Shown: positions 16,965-25,882 of the stretch, in pieces
Layout: the number at the start of each line of letters is the position of its first letter
Numbering within the stretch: the stretch's first letter is position 1
Assembly: GCF_021646545.1 (NCBI RefSeq)
Contig: NZ_JAKIRP010000004.1
Coordinates: forward strand, 496,001 to 560,000
Length of the DNA stretch: 64,000 nt
Direction of reading: 5' to 3'
Origin: Chitinophaga filiformis
GTDB lineage: Bacteria; Bacteroidota; Bacteroidia; Chitinophagales; Chitinophagaceae
Notes under the pieces: generated by a model
Databases searched by the model: none
Told to the model about the DNA's origin: nothing
What the model saw: only the letters and a program-made list of their open reading frames with translations
Made by a program: the position numbers and the translations under genes

Positions 16965-17816
16965 TCAAAGTTCTGTCTCATCCTTCTTTTTCCTAATTTC
17001 CCGCATACCTTTCCCAAAATGTTTCTTCATCATTTTATTGAGATGGCTACTATCAGTAAAGCCCAATTCAAGTGCGATATTCTGTAACGGCAATTCTGAG
17101 TACCGGGCTCTCGATTCAGCAATCCGTAGCCTGGATTTTATTATATAATCCTGAAATCGCTCTGAAGCATTCCTTCGGAAATATTCGCTAAAGTATGTTT
17201 CGGCAACGTGAAATTTTTCAGATAGATAAGAAACAGATATTTTATCAGTATCTAAAATATTAAAGCTAATGAAGTTAAGCAAGTCAGCAAATTTACCGTC
17301 TGCAAAGGATCGTCCTTTCAATATTCTGCGCTGGATATTGCGGGAAATTACACCGAGGATCGATACGAGTGTATTCTGTATAATAAAAGCAGAACAGGTA
17401 TCTTTCAGTTCATATTCGAAGAGAATCACGTCGAGTAATCTTTTTACTTGTGCTTTATCATTTACGTCATCTATTAATTCTCCCGGATGATAGTTATGAT
17501 TACCCATGATGAAATTAAGTCTGCTGAACCATTGGCTATAATCAACTTTATCTGCAGCCCCCGGAACAAAATAGCTACCAGTGAAACGGATAAACAAAAA
17601 TTTCGTTGGTTCTTTGATGATATATTTATGACATTTGGCTGTAGGTAAAAGAAAAAATCCATTTTTCTGATATGGGTATTGTATGTAATTAACACCCTGG
17701 CTTCCCACACCATCAAGAATGTAGACGAGCTCGAAGAAATTGTTTTTACGGCTCCTGTCGCGCCACTCCTCAAAAGTGGCAACTTCAATTGCAAAGGTGT
17801 CATGCAGATAATCCAT
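16965..17816 (-). CDS. AraC family transcriptional regulator
   Basis: 283 aa. The N-terminal half (about 1-160) is a cupin-type ligand-binding domain. The C-terminal ~100 residues hold the double helix-turn-helix, with VSYLSEKFHVAETYFSEYFRR as first HTH and LQNIALELGFTDSSHLNKMMKKHFG as second. It is divergently transcribed from the oxidoreductase gene at 17942 with a 125-bp shared intergenic region, so it most likely controls that gene, and perhaps itself. The inducer is unknown. Confidence 0.9.
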   Translation of the reverse strand: MDYLHDTFAIEVATFEEWRDRSRKNNFFELVYILDGVGSQGVNYIQYPYQKNGFFLLPTAKCHKYIIKEPTKFLFIRFTGSYFVPGAADKVDYSQWFSRLNFIMGNHNYHPGELIDDVNDKAQVKRLLDVILFEYELKDTCSAFIIQNTLVSILGVISRNIQRRILKGRSFADGKFADLLNFISFNILDTDKISVSYLSEKFHVAETYFSEYFRRNASERFQDYIIKSRLRIAESRARYSELPLQNIALELGFTDSSHLNKMMKKHFGKGMREIRKKKDETEL

Positions 17817-17941
17817 ACATCAAAAATACAATTTAGAAATGCTTCTAAAAGTTATTCCAAGAATATTACTGTTATTTCACGGCAGGTTACTGCTTAAATA
17901 AATTGCGCCATCCCAAATTTGTACTATAAAATTTGAAACAA

Positions 17942-18958
17942 ATGAAAGCAGTACAATTGACCGGTTTTGGAGTTGAAAATTTGCAAGTTAGCAATATAGA
18001 CAAACCAAGCCCTAAAAGAGGCGAAGTATTAGTCAGGATCAAGGCAGTGTCCCTAAATTACCTGGATACTATTTTAGTCAACGGAAGTTTTTACAAAGAT
18101 CTCTCTTTCCCTTATACTCCTGCCTCTGACGGTGCCGGCATTGTCGAAGCCATTGGCGAAGATATTACGCGATGGAAGGTGGGTGATCGCGTAGCCATTC
18201 AATACGTCCAAAATTGGACTAAAGGCAATATCGATCGGATCAGCAACCAGGTACGGGTAGCCTGGCAAACACCTGGTGTTCTTGCCGATTATGTTTGTAT
18301 TCCTGAGCATGGCTTGGTTAGAGCTCCCCAGAATCTTGGTTTTGAAGAAATTGCAACACTGCCTATTGCAGCTCTTACCGCCTGGCATGCTTTAGTCAAC
18401 CAGGCAAACCTGAGAATAGGACAAACCGTGTTGATTCAGGGCACTGGCGGAGTTTCCCTTTTCGCTTTACAGATAGCAAAAGCCGCTGGAGCAATGGTAA
18501 TTGCAACTACCAGTACCAGTGAAAAAGCAGAGCGGCTGAAATCATTGGGAGCCGATGAGGTAATTAATTATACTGAGTATCCCGCCTGGCATGAAAACGT
18601 ATTATCGTTAACGAACGGTGAAGGTGTTGATATTGCATTGGATATTGCAGGATCAGATACTATAGCAAAATCATTGCTCTCTGTTAAGGAAAATGGTTTT
18701 GTAGGTACAGCAGGATTTATCTCCGGAGCCGACCTTCCGTTGAATATACATGATCATAAAATAAACATGTCCTTTATCCGTATACAAGGCCTGGCGGTAG
18801 GTAGTGCGGAAAGTTTTACTGCTTTGAATCGAGCTATAGAAATCAATAACATCCATCCGGTTATTGACAAAGTATTCCCAATGGATGAGGTTCAGCAAGC
18901 TTACATAAGATTGGAGCAGGGCAAACATGTTGGGAAAATTGTCATATCCCTCGAATAA
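17942..18958 (+). CDS. Medium-chain dehydrogenase/reductase (quinone reductase-like)
   Basis: 338 aa from the ATG at 17942; a TTG at 17933 would add three residues. The GroES-like N-terminal domain (SPKRGEVLVRIKAVSLNYLD, GDRVAI) is followed by a Rossmann NAD(P) domain with GTGGVSLFALQIAKAAGA. The cysteine clusters that bind structural zinc are absent, and no clear catalytic zinc ligand set is seen, so this is probably a zinc-independent MDR such as a quinone oxidoreductase or enoyl reductase. Its substrate may be an electrophile or aldehyde sensed by the divergent AraC regulator. Confidence 0.87.
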   Translation: MKAVQLTGFGVENLQVSNIDKPSPKRGEVLVRIKAVSLNYLDTILVNGSFYKDLSFPYTPASDGAGIVEAIGEDITRWKVGDRVAIQYVQNWTKGNIDRISNQVRVAWQTPGVLADYVCIPEHGLVRAPQNLGFEEIATLPIAALTAWHALVNQANLRIGQTVLIQGTGGVSLFALQIAKAAGAMVIATTSTSEKAERLKSLGADEVINYTEYPAWHENVLSLTNGEGVDIALDIAGSDTIAKSLLSVKENGFVGTAGFISGADLPLNIHDHKINMSFIRIQGLAVGSAESFTALNRAIEINNIHPVIDKVFPMDEVQQAYIRLEQGKHVGKIVISLE

Positions 18959-19322
18959 GAACCTGCTGGTAGAAAATATATTCGTATGCTGTGTATTTCG
19001 GATAATAAGGAGACAAATTACCCTTGCAAGTGGTTGCATGAGCGGCTGACGGGCCATGGAAAAAGTTCCAGGCGGTCTCCTTCATTATCCGGGTACACAG
19101 CCTCTCTCCAATTTCTCAACAGGATATCTAACTGGACACATAACCGATCCATTTTTTCATTTTACCTAAAAAGGGGAAAGTTCGACTAGTACAATATGAT
19201 CGGTGATTAAAAGTCCGGTGAAGCGCATACCTCGGCGCTCTGGCGAAACTATCTCACGTTGCCAATGTTAAGCTGATTCGAGTCCGTTTAACGACTAGCC
19301 ACACCCGGTAGCCTGTTGAAAG
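18959..19322. other. Gene-poor stretch with IS66 debris
   Basis: No open gene with coding character is seen. The last ~60 bases, read in another frame, give SHTR-stop-PVER, which matches the region just before MLYS in IS66 TnpC proteins. The decayed transposase therefore begins here. Confidence 0.4.
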
Positions 19323-19466
19323 ATGTTATATAGCCTCATTGGCACCTGTGCTATGAACAATGTAAACCCTTATGAATGGCTGAAAGATATCTTTGAGCGA
19401 ATTAACAACCATCCCGTGAACAGACTTAGCGAGTTACTCCCACACAACTGGAAATCCTTAAATTGA
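19323..19466 (+). mobile_element. Remnant of an IS66-family transposase (TnpC C-terminus)
   Basis: Translation gives MLYSLIGTCAMNNVNPYEW, LKDIFERINNHPVNR and LSELLPHNWKSLN-stop. This is the characteristic C-terminal domain of IS66 TnpC, as in NPYxWLxDVLxRIxxHPxxxLxxLLPxxW. The upstream catalytic domain is missing and the frame is broken just before the Met, so the element is dead. I did not find a terminal inverted repeat. Confidence 0.75.
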
Positions 19467-19882
19467 TTACTACGATTTTATTCTGATAAAATTTATACGC
19501 CTCTATCTCGGGTGTTTACCGTGCTGGCACGACAGTTGTAAAAAACCAAAGGTGATCACTGTGCGGATATACTTAAAAAAAAGCATTGCATTCTCTTTGT
19601 AATCCGGAGATGATTATTTAAATTTACAACGTAAGTATTTCGATCGTATGTACGGTGTTAGGTTTGGACTAAATAGAGAATACCCCGCCTTGATAAAGAA
19701 GAATAATGAGTCTTTAACAAGTAATGAGTAACAAGTAACGAGTAAGTAGTAGTGATGTAGTGTATGTGTTCTTTCCAGCTGGCATTGGTCCACGCAGGTA
19801 GGCGCTTAAGCGAAAATGAACCAGAAAGCGAACGGGAAAGTGAATAACAGAACATAAAATTCTTGCTAAAAGGCGTCCTTTT
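19467..19882. other. Non-coding stretch upstream of the SelU-like gene
   Basis: No gene is supported. The stretch holds AT-rich sequence and a short tandem repeat (19717-19744). No rhodanese domain that could belong to the downstream SelU-like protein is encoded in any frame that I can see. Confidence 0.5.
19717..19744 (+). repeat. Two-copy 14-bp tandem repeat
   Basis: ACAAGTAATGAGTA is followed directly by ACAAGTAACGAGTA (one mismatch), then AGTAGTAG. It is a simple degenerate intergenic repeat. Confidence 0.7.
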
Positions 19883-20539
19883 ATGGTTTTCACACCATCT
19901 GTCCCCTCCCCGAAAGTAATTGTAATAGCCGGTCCCACAGGTAGTGGAAAGACGGCTATTTTGCATTTTATAGCATCTCAACGTTTTCCTGTTATAGACC
20001 TTGAAGCACTGGCTTCACACCGCGGTTCCGTATTTGGAGAGCTGGGGCAAACAACACAACAACCTGCTCAACCTGTATTTGAACATCTCTTACAAACTGC
20101 ATGGCAGCAATATCAGAATGCTCCTTTCATATTTACAGAACAGGAGGCGCCGGCAATCGGAAAATGCAGATTACCACAGTGGTTCTTAAATGAATTAAAA
20201 AAAGGCAGTACTATCTATCTGGACGTACCCAGGCAATACCGCGTGCAGCATATTGTGGCAGACTATGGGAGCCTTCCTTGTGAAGAATTACTTGCTGCCA
20301 CGGAGAAACTAAGTGAGCGGTTTCCCGCAGACACTATAGCACAATTAAAACAATGGCTGGTACAGGGACATTATAACCTGTTTGCAGATTTTATGCTGCA
20401 ATATTATGATCGATCACGTCATTACAAATATGCAGCGGAAACATTACCAGCTATTTTATCTTTTCAGGATTATGACGTACCGGCAATGACCCGCGCTATC
20501 TTCCAGCATTTACAGATAGTTCGCCCATTAGCGGATTGA
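19883..20539 (+). CDS. Stand-alone P-loop domain of tRNA 2-selenouridine synthase (SelU/MnmH-like)
   Basis: 218 aa. Residues 17-24 (GPTGSGKT) form a P-loop, and VIDLEALASHRGSVFGELG matches the SelU block VxDLExLAxHRGSxFG. FTEQEAPAIGKCRLPQWF matches the ExEsxxIGxxxxPxxF block. Full-length SelU has an N-terminal rhodanese domain with the catalytic cysteine; it is absent and the upstream DNA is non-coding. The protein may be a split enzyme with the rhodanese part elsewhere, or a repurposed ATPase. The last 12 bp overlap the end of the convergent protease gene. Confidence 0.75.
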   Translation: MVFTPSVPSPKVIVIAGPTGSGKTAILHFIASQRFPVIDLEALASHRGSVFGELGQTTQQPAQPVFEHLLQTAWQQYQNAPFIFTEQEAPAIGKCRLPQWFLNELKKGSTIYLDVPRQYRVQHIVADYGSLPCEELLAATEKLSERFPADTIAQLKQWLVQGHYNLFADFMLQYYDRSRHYKYAAETLPAILSFQDYDVPAMTRAIFQHLQIVRPLAD

Positions 20540-22438
20540 TCTCACATCAAAAGCTGCCATCAATGCATCAACACTATCATGTTCATTAACGGCATTTAAT
20601 ATTGATAAGCTGTATTTCTGTAGGGCATCCCGCAAAGGAATACTTCCTTCCTCCTCCAATACAACAGCCATTGCCCTTAACAATGACTGAAGCGTAGTTC
20701 CATTGATTTCTTTCACCAGCAAGCTACCCGGCGTTTCAGCACTCTTAAGAAACTGTGCAAGAAATGAAGGCCCCATCCTTCTCCTCCAGGCGAGCGTTAC
20801 TTTCCTGTTGTGATTCACCAGTTGTAAAACTTCTGTTTTCATTGTATCTATAAGGAAACCGATCTCGCTCCCTGCTATAGCTCTTTTATAGTAATCCTCC
20901 AGTATCTCCAGACCGTCTTTATCCTGCTGCCTGCCATTTATATCGGGCCCAACGAGGACGGCACTACCGGATGTATCCCCGAAAGCGGGCATCGCTACAT
21001 TGATTTGTACCGCCGTACGATCAGACATTCCATGTTCGTCCATGACGGTTAGTGTTACTTCATAAGTACCAGGTACATTAAATTGGTACGTGAGATCAGG
21101 GCCAGTGTTGGTGCTCATGATACCGTTATCGTTCGGATCACCCATTCTCCACATATATGCCAGGGTTGTACCGTCGTTATCGGCTGAGTTAACTGCAGAA
21201 AACTGCACGCTCAAAGGCGCACTCATGCCATCTCCCAGTAAGGTATATGAGATCTGCGCTTTCGGCGGACTGTATATTGAAATGTTCAAGGCCGCCAGTA
21301 CATTATGGATATTACAGGCGTATGTCCTGTCAGGATAAGCTGGTGTGGGTTTTTCTCCTTTCGACTTATCGAAATAACGGCCGCCCATCAGCAAGCCTAC
21401 TACCTTGTTTTCTTTGTTAACAATTACAGACCCGGAATCCCCTCCCTGCGAAAACTCTGCATACTTGTCAACCGGCTCAATAGCAATAGATTCAATATAT
21501 CTGCGTCCATCAAATGAAGTTGGCACATTCACTGCTATTACAATTCCAAGTGTTCTTCCTGTGGTTCGTCCCACTTTACGCACCAATGCTCCGGGAATAA
21601 CAGGTGTAAAGCCCATGTCGCTCGACACACCTGGTGGCGGTACTACTTGTCCCATATATAGCTCCATTGCTTGTACGCCCCTGATAGGGGCATCATCGTC
21701 GGTAAGAGCTTCTATACCATTTACAGTAATGTACTCGCCTAAACCTTTAATCTTATTGGAAATGAAAACACGATCACCTAAATCCGGCTTTTTTATCAGC
21801 GCAATGGCCGCATCCACCTTGCCTGTTGTGTTAGGAGCGGGACGCGCCCCGAGTTCAAAATGTGCAATTGTTCTGTCGTCATAACAGCAGCAACAGCAGC
21901 CATGTACATTTGGCTGATAGATGGGACTTCCCTTAACGGCTCCGCCACATGCCAGCACATGATCATTCGATAATAGCATTAACGCACCGTCTGTATTTCT
22001 GTTTGCAAAGCAGCCTAATGTTCCCACCCCTCTCTTTACCAGGGTCGTATTACCTACAATGCGTTTTTCAGATTTGGTATTGTCTATCTGGATCCCGCCC
22101 ATCAGGGGACGTTGCTTTTTATCGTTAATGCCGGGAGGCAAATCTGTATCCTGTGCGTCCTGCGCATTTATAGTTTCTATTTCCATCACATCGGTTAGTA
22201 TGCCATTCACCATAGGTGGTATAAGATCTTCTTCCGGCAGATCTGCGGCAGCTATTTTCTGCTCCACATATACCAGCAGGCACATCACTTCTATGTTGGA
22301 ACCATTGGTTTCTTTATATCCTATGCCCACATCTATCACATTTTTCTTCTGCAGCAGGAACTCGCGTGCTGCAGCATACTGAACGGCAATGGCTTTAAAA
22401 TCAGCCAATCTTTCTTCAGGGGTTTTGGTAATCTCCAT
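20528..22438 (-). CDS. Trypsin-fold serine protease with Cys5 run, PKD-like domain and conserved C-terminal domain (paralogue 1)
   Basis: 636 aa, no signal peptide. Domains in order: an N-terminal domain (about 10-90; VIDVGIGYKETNG, ending GILTDVMEIE); a trypsin-like protease (about 110-390) with His160 (SNDHVLA), Asp209 (KVDAAIA) and Ser335 (GGDSGS); a PKD-like beta domain (about 392-482; GTYEVTLTV); and a C-terminal domain (about 510-630; LVNHNRKVTLAWRRRMGPSFLAQFLKSA, VVLEEEGSIPL). Five consecutive cysteines (181-185) lie between the catalytic His and Asp. It is the last gene of the operon, 25 bp after paralogue 2, and probably acts on the operon's giant proteins; that is inference. Confidence 0.82.
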   Translation of the reverse strand: MEITKTPEERLADFKAIAVQYAAAREFLLQKKNVIDVGIGYKETNGSNIEVMCLLVYVEQKIAAADLPEEDLIPPMVNGILTDVMEIETINAQDAQDTDLPPGINDKKQRPLMGGIQIDNTKSEKRIVGNTTLVKRGVGTLGCFANRNTDGALMLLSNDHVLACGGAVKGSPIYQPNVHGCCCCCYDDRTIAHFELGARPAPNTTGKVDAAIALIKKPDLGDRVFISNKIKGLGEYITVNGIEALTDDDAPIRGVQAMELYMGQVVPPPGVSSDMGFTPVIPGALVRKVGRTTGRTLGIVIAVNVPTSFDGRRYIESIAIEPVDKYAEFSQGGDSGSVIVNKENKVVGLLMGGRYFDKSKGEKPTPAYPDRTYACNIHNVLAALNISIYSPPKAQISYTLLGDGMSAPLSVQFSAVNSADNDGTTLAYMWRMGDPNDNGIMSTNTGPDLTYQFNVPGTYEVTLTVMDEHGMSDRTAVQINVAMPAFGDTSGSAVLVGPDINGRQQDKDGLEILEDYYKRAIAGSEIGFLIDTMKTEVLQLVNHNRKVTLAWRRRMGPSFLAQFLKSAETPGSLLVKEINGTTLQSLLRAMAVVLEEEGSIPLRDALQKYSLSILNAVNEHDSVDALMAAFDVRSIR

Positions 22439-22463
22439 AACTTATATCTTGAGAGAAGGGGTT

Positions 22464-24149
22464 TTATAGACGCATCAATGGAATGCGTAAAAAAGTATAT
22501 AATTCATCAAATAGTGTGAACCTGTCAAACAGATTAATAATGCCTAACCGATATTTGCGAATAGCTGTTGCCAAAGATGAACTACCATTCTCTTCCAGCA
22601 GCAATGAGGTATTGATCAGGATGGTTTGCAGCGGCACTCCCTTTATTTCCTTCGGTATCTCTGCTCCGGGTATCCTGGCCATACGTATCAGATGGGCCAC
22701 CGCTGCAGGTCCGTACATTCGCCGCCAGGGCACCAATACCTTCCTGTTGTGATTGATCAGAGCAATGACTTCCTGTTGATGCCTTTTGATTACCCGTAGC
22801 ATTACCCGCCCCTCTCTTGATGTCTGCAAGCCCTGCATAACGGTTTCAAACAACTCAGCAGGTTGTCGCTTTCCGGCAGTACCCATAATGATCGCCTTCG
22901 ATGTTTCCTGTACCAATGAAGCGCCTCCGGTGATCTTCACTACTTCCTTCGCGATATGGCATAGCTTCCGCTCATTTATCACCGTCAGCTGAATTGTGTA
23001 AGTGCCCGCCTGGTTGAAAACATGTTGTACATCTTTCCCGGTATAGCTGGCAACTGCTTCGTCATCGTCCTGCGAAAAGATATCCCATTTGTACTTTGTG
23101 ATCTGCGTTGAGTTAGCCTGCGACCCGTTTCCGCTAAGCGAAGCCGTAAAAGGTGCTGCCGTGCCGCCGGAAGGTACATTCTGGGTAATATGGGCAATAG
23201 GGGATGGAAAAATGTCAATAGCCAGTTGGTCCATTACTTCATGAATATGGTTAGCATAAGTGAGGTCATATATTTCATTGACCGGGATTTTCACTCCATT
23301 TACTATTTTCTCCCCAACTTTATGTACACCTAATTCACCGCTGGACATTAATAGTCCCACGACCTGGAGCTGCTCATTCACTATAACAGATCCCGAATCT
23401 CCTTCATCCGCAAATTCAACACCGTTTTTGGCAGACTTGATCTCGATCTGATAGATATAGCTTAGTTTGTCAGCATCCTCACCATTCTTTGGAGTGGACG
23501 TTGCTTCAATACGGGTCACAATTCCTTCTGTGTAACCCGTTCTGATGCCTACTTTATATACTTTTTCATACAATGAAACGGCACTCCATATGTTATTTCC
23601 TTTTTCGGACAACACCTGTTTCTTTTGTGCTACACCAGTGATGGGAGCGTCAATTGCGTTGGGGCCAAATCCCCTGATGACATTCATCACGCCCCCGGCT
23701 TCTTTAAAGTACTCCGCCGAGATCTTTGCTATGGCCGCATCTAATTTCTTATCCACTCCTTTCTGTCCATATCGCCCGTCCCAAATTTGCCCAACAATAT
23801 TATCGGAGGCGCAGCAGCAACAACAACAATTGTCTTCCTTTGGTTGATGCATTTGTTTAGTACGGGCTACATCCAGCGTTGCGTCCAGCATACCGTTGAA
23901 TATTACATGGTAGTTAGATAACAACACCGGGCTGCCATCACTTTTCAGATGTGCGAAACACCCCAGTGTTCCTATTGGCGGAGCACCAATGCTGGTCTTA
24001 TTTCCTGTGCTTGCAATGTAATCTCCCTTATTGGAGATCTGTATGCCGCATAATAAGGGCCTGTATCGTGCAGGGTTGCTTTTAAGCGGCGTTTTTGTAT
24101 AGCCTGCGGAAATATCTCTTTCAATGTTATTTGTATCTTCTGAGCGCAT
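22464..24149 (-). CDS. Trypsin-fold serine protease with Cys6 run (paralogue 2)
   Basis: 561 aa. It has the same architecture as its neighbours but lacks the N-terminal VGIGYK domain; the protease domain begins near residue 30 (PLLCGIQI). Triad: His81 (SNYHVIF), Asp137 (KLDAAIA), Ser252 (EGDSGS). Six consecutive cysteines, 108-113, sit at the place of the Cys5 run in paralogue 1. A PKD-like domain (about 315-410; GTYTIQLTVI) and the shared C-terminal domain (about 430-555; LINHNRKVLVPWRRMYGPAAVAHLIRMA) follow. There is no signal peptide. The gap to the upstream gene is 10 bp, so the two are surely co-transcribed. Confidence 0.82.
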   Translation of the reverse strand: MRSEDTNNIERDISAGYTKTPLKSNPARYRPLLCGIQISNKGDYIASTGNKTSIGAPPIGTLGCFAHLKSDGSPVLLSNYHVIFNGMLDATLDVARTKQMHQPKEDNCCCCCCASDNIVGQIWDGRYGQKGVDKKLDAAIAKISAEYFKEAGGVMNVIRGFGPNAIDAPITGVAQKKQVLSEKGNNIWSAVSLYEKVYKVGIRTGYTEGIVTRIEATSTPKNGEDADKLSYIYQIEIKSAKNGVEFADEGDSGSVIVNEQLQVVGLLMSSGELGVHKVGEKIVNGVKIPVNEIYDLTYANHIHEVMDQLAIDIFPSPIAHITQNVPSGGTAAPFTASLSGNGSQANSTQITKYKWDIFSQDDDEAVASYTGKDVQHVFNQAGTYTIQLTVINERKLCHIAKEVVKITGGASLVQETSKAIIMGTAGKRQPAELFETVMQGLQTSREGRVMLRVIKRHQQEVIALINHNRKVLVPWRRMYGPAAVAHLIRMARIPGAEIPKEIKGVPLQTILINTSLLLEENGSSSLATAIRKYRLGIINLFDRFTLFDELYTFLRIPLMRL

Positions 24150-24159
24150 TTATTCACAT

Positions 24160-25872
24160 TTAGGAAACATTAATCTCAATCGCAGCAAAAATGTCTTCGA
24201 TATGACTATGCTGATGAAATGCGTTGAAAACCTGCAAGCGGTATTTCCGTATGGCGATGGCCAATGGTACGCTGCCTTCTTCTTCCAGCACCACAGACAT
24301 CTGTTGCAGCAAGGATTGCACGTCAACACCTTTTATTGTTTTAGGTATCATGTGGTCCGGGGTCTGGGCACTCTTTAAACAATGAGCCATAAAGGAAGGA
24401 CCGTTCTTCCGCTGCCATGCAACAGCGACTTTCCGGTTCTTATTTACCAGTTGGAGCACCTCTTCTTTAAATTCCCGGAATAGCATCATCATTGGCTCAA
24501 ACTTTGGATCAGCAGTGAACCTGCCCGCCGTTTCCACCTTTTCCACCATTTTGGTCACATTTATGGCCGGGCTTATTGATTGAATGCCATTCGCAGTCAT
24601 CTGCAGCTTCGTCATTGTACGGCTGCTTTGACCATGACTATCTGTAATGGTCAGGGTAACTCCATATTCCCCTGCTCCTGGAAATGTATGTTGTGCGGTA
24701 GGACCGTTATAAAATACATCATCCGGAAACTTCCACTGGTATTTTACAATTGTACCCTGGTCGGCCGTGGAAGTACCGGCCGACAATGCCGCCGTAAAAG
24801 GAGTTCCGCTGCTCATGTTTGTGATCACTGGCTTGGGTGGGTCGTAGATATTTATTTTCAGGTAGCTCAATACATGATGAATGCAATTCATAAATGCCCG
24901 CCCATCCGCATCAGGATCGGAAGTTTCACTACTGGCCATAAGAAGCCCTACAACCTGGTTATTGTCATTCACCACGATAGCGCCTGAGTCGCCCCCTTTG
25001 GCAAATTCCGGTACCCCAGGTACTGCCTTTATAGTGATCTGCTCCCAAAAACTGATCTTCTCAGTTTTGCTACCATATTTGTATAACCAGCATGCAGGGT
25101 AAATTTCAAATACCGTCCCGATAGTGCGGCCGGTTTTAGCCCCTACTTTACGCACATACTCACCGAGTGTTACTGATGTTTCTATTGAACCTATATCAGG
25201 AGAGGAATATGGAATGACAGGGCCAATACCATTGAGTGGTGCGTCATCATCAGAATATGTACCATCCGGGAGCTTAACTCCTAAACCTTTAATGGTATTA
25301 CTGAACAGGTATTCACCATCACTGTTGTCTATTGTAGCCAACGCTGCGTCGATATAACGGTTTCTGAAGCCTACATCCACTCTCCCCACTACGGATGTGA
25401 CACAGCAATCGGAACAAAAGCAGGCATTAGGATTCAGGCTGACGAGATCTCCTTTGCTCCGGAGATTAGCCATCAGCACATGATGTGCAGATAAGATCAC
25501 CAGCTCATCATTGTCTTTCCGGTTTGCAAAACAACCAAGCGTACCAGGACGTACGCCTGAATAGAGATCTTCGCCGGCAGTTACTATTTCCGGCTCACCA
25601 GACAATAAACGCACTGCTGGCATTTCGTTTACGTCGGTCGGTATCCCGCCGATAAATTCGGGTATTCTCTGATCGCCGCTTATCTCTCTGCTTTTCTTAT
25701 CTACATACACGCGCAATGCAATAATACCTGTATCTGAATGATTCACTTCTTTAAAGCCAATACTTATGTTCTGCACATTCCGTATTGGCTTCAGCACCTC
25801 CATAGCCCGCGGCAGTATTTCAACTACCCGCTGAAAGGCCCGCTGTGTTTCTTGTCTGGAACCTATATTCAT
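24160..25872 (-). CDS. Trypsin-fold serine protease with CxC..CC cluster (paralogue 3)
   Basis: 570 aa from the ATG at 25872, 10 bp after the stop of the 622-aa gene; an earlier in-frame ATG at 25908 overlaps that gene and is less likely. N-terminal domain (about 10-90; ISIGFKEVNHSD, GGIPTDVNEM); protease with His131 (SAHHVLM), Asp175 (YIDAALA) and Ser296 (GGDSGA). The cysteine patch here is CFCSDCC (151-157), not a homopolymer. A PKD-like domain (about 345-435; GEYGVTLTITD) and the shared C-terminal domain (LVNKNRKVAVAWQRKNGPSFMAHCLKSA) complete it. It is the first of three tandem proteases and probably the oldest duplicate, as the Cys patch is unexpanded (inference). Confidence 0.82.
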   Translation of the reverse strand: MNIGSRQETQRAFQRVVEILPRAMEVLKPIRNVQNISIGFKEVNHSDTGIIALRVYVDKKSREISGDQRIPEFIGGIPTDVNEMPAVRLLSGEPEIVTAGEDLYSGVRPGTLGCFANRKDNDELVILSAHHVLMANLRSKGDLVSLNPNACFCSDCCVTSVVGRVDVGFRNRYIDAALATIDNSDGEYLFSNTIKGLGVKLPDGTYSDDDAPLNGIGPVIPYSSPDIGSIETSVTLGEYVRKVGAKTGRTIGTVFEIYPACWLYKYGSKTEKISFWEQITIKAVPGVPEFAKGGDSGAIVVNDNNQVVGLLMASSETSDPDADGRAFMNCIHHVLSYLKINIYDPPKPVITNMSSGTPFTAALSAGTSTADQGTIVKYQWKFPDDVFYNGPTAQHTFPGAGEYGVTLTITDSHGQSSRTMTKLQMTANGIQSISPAINVTKMVEKVETAGRFTADPKFEPMMMLFREFKEEVLQLVNKNRKVAVAWQRKNGPSFMAHCLKSAQTPDHMIPKTIKGVDVQSLLQQMSVVLEEEGSVPLAIAIRKYRLQVFNAFHQHSHIEDIFAAIEINVS

Positions 25873-25882
25873 TGTAGTAATA

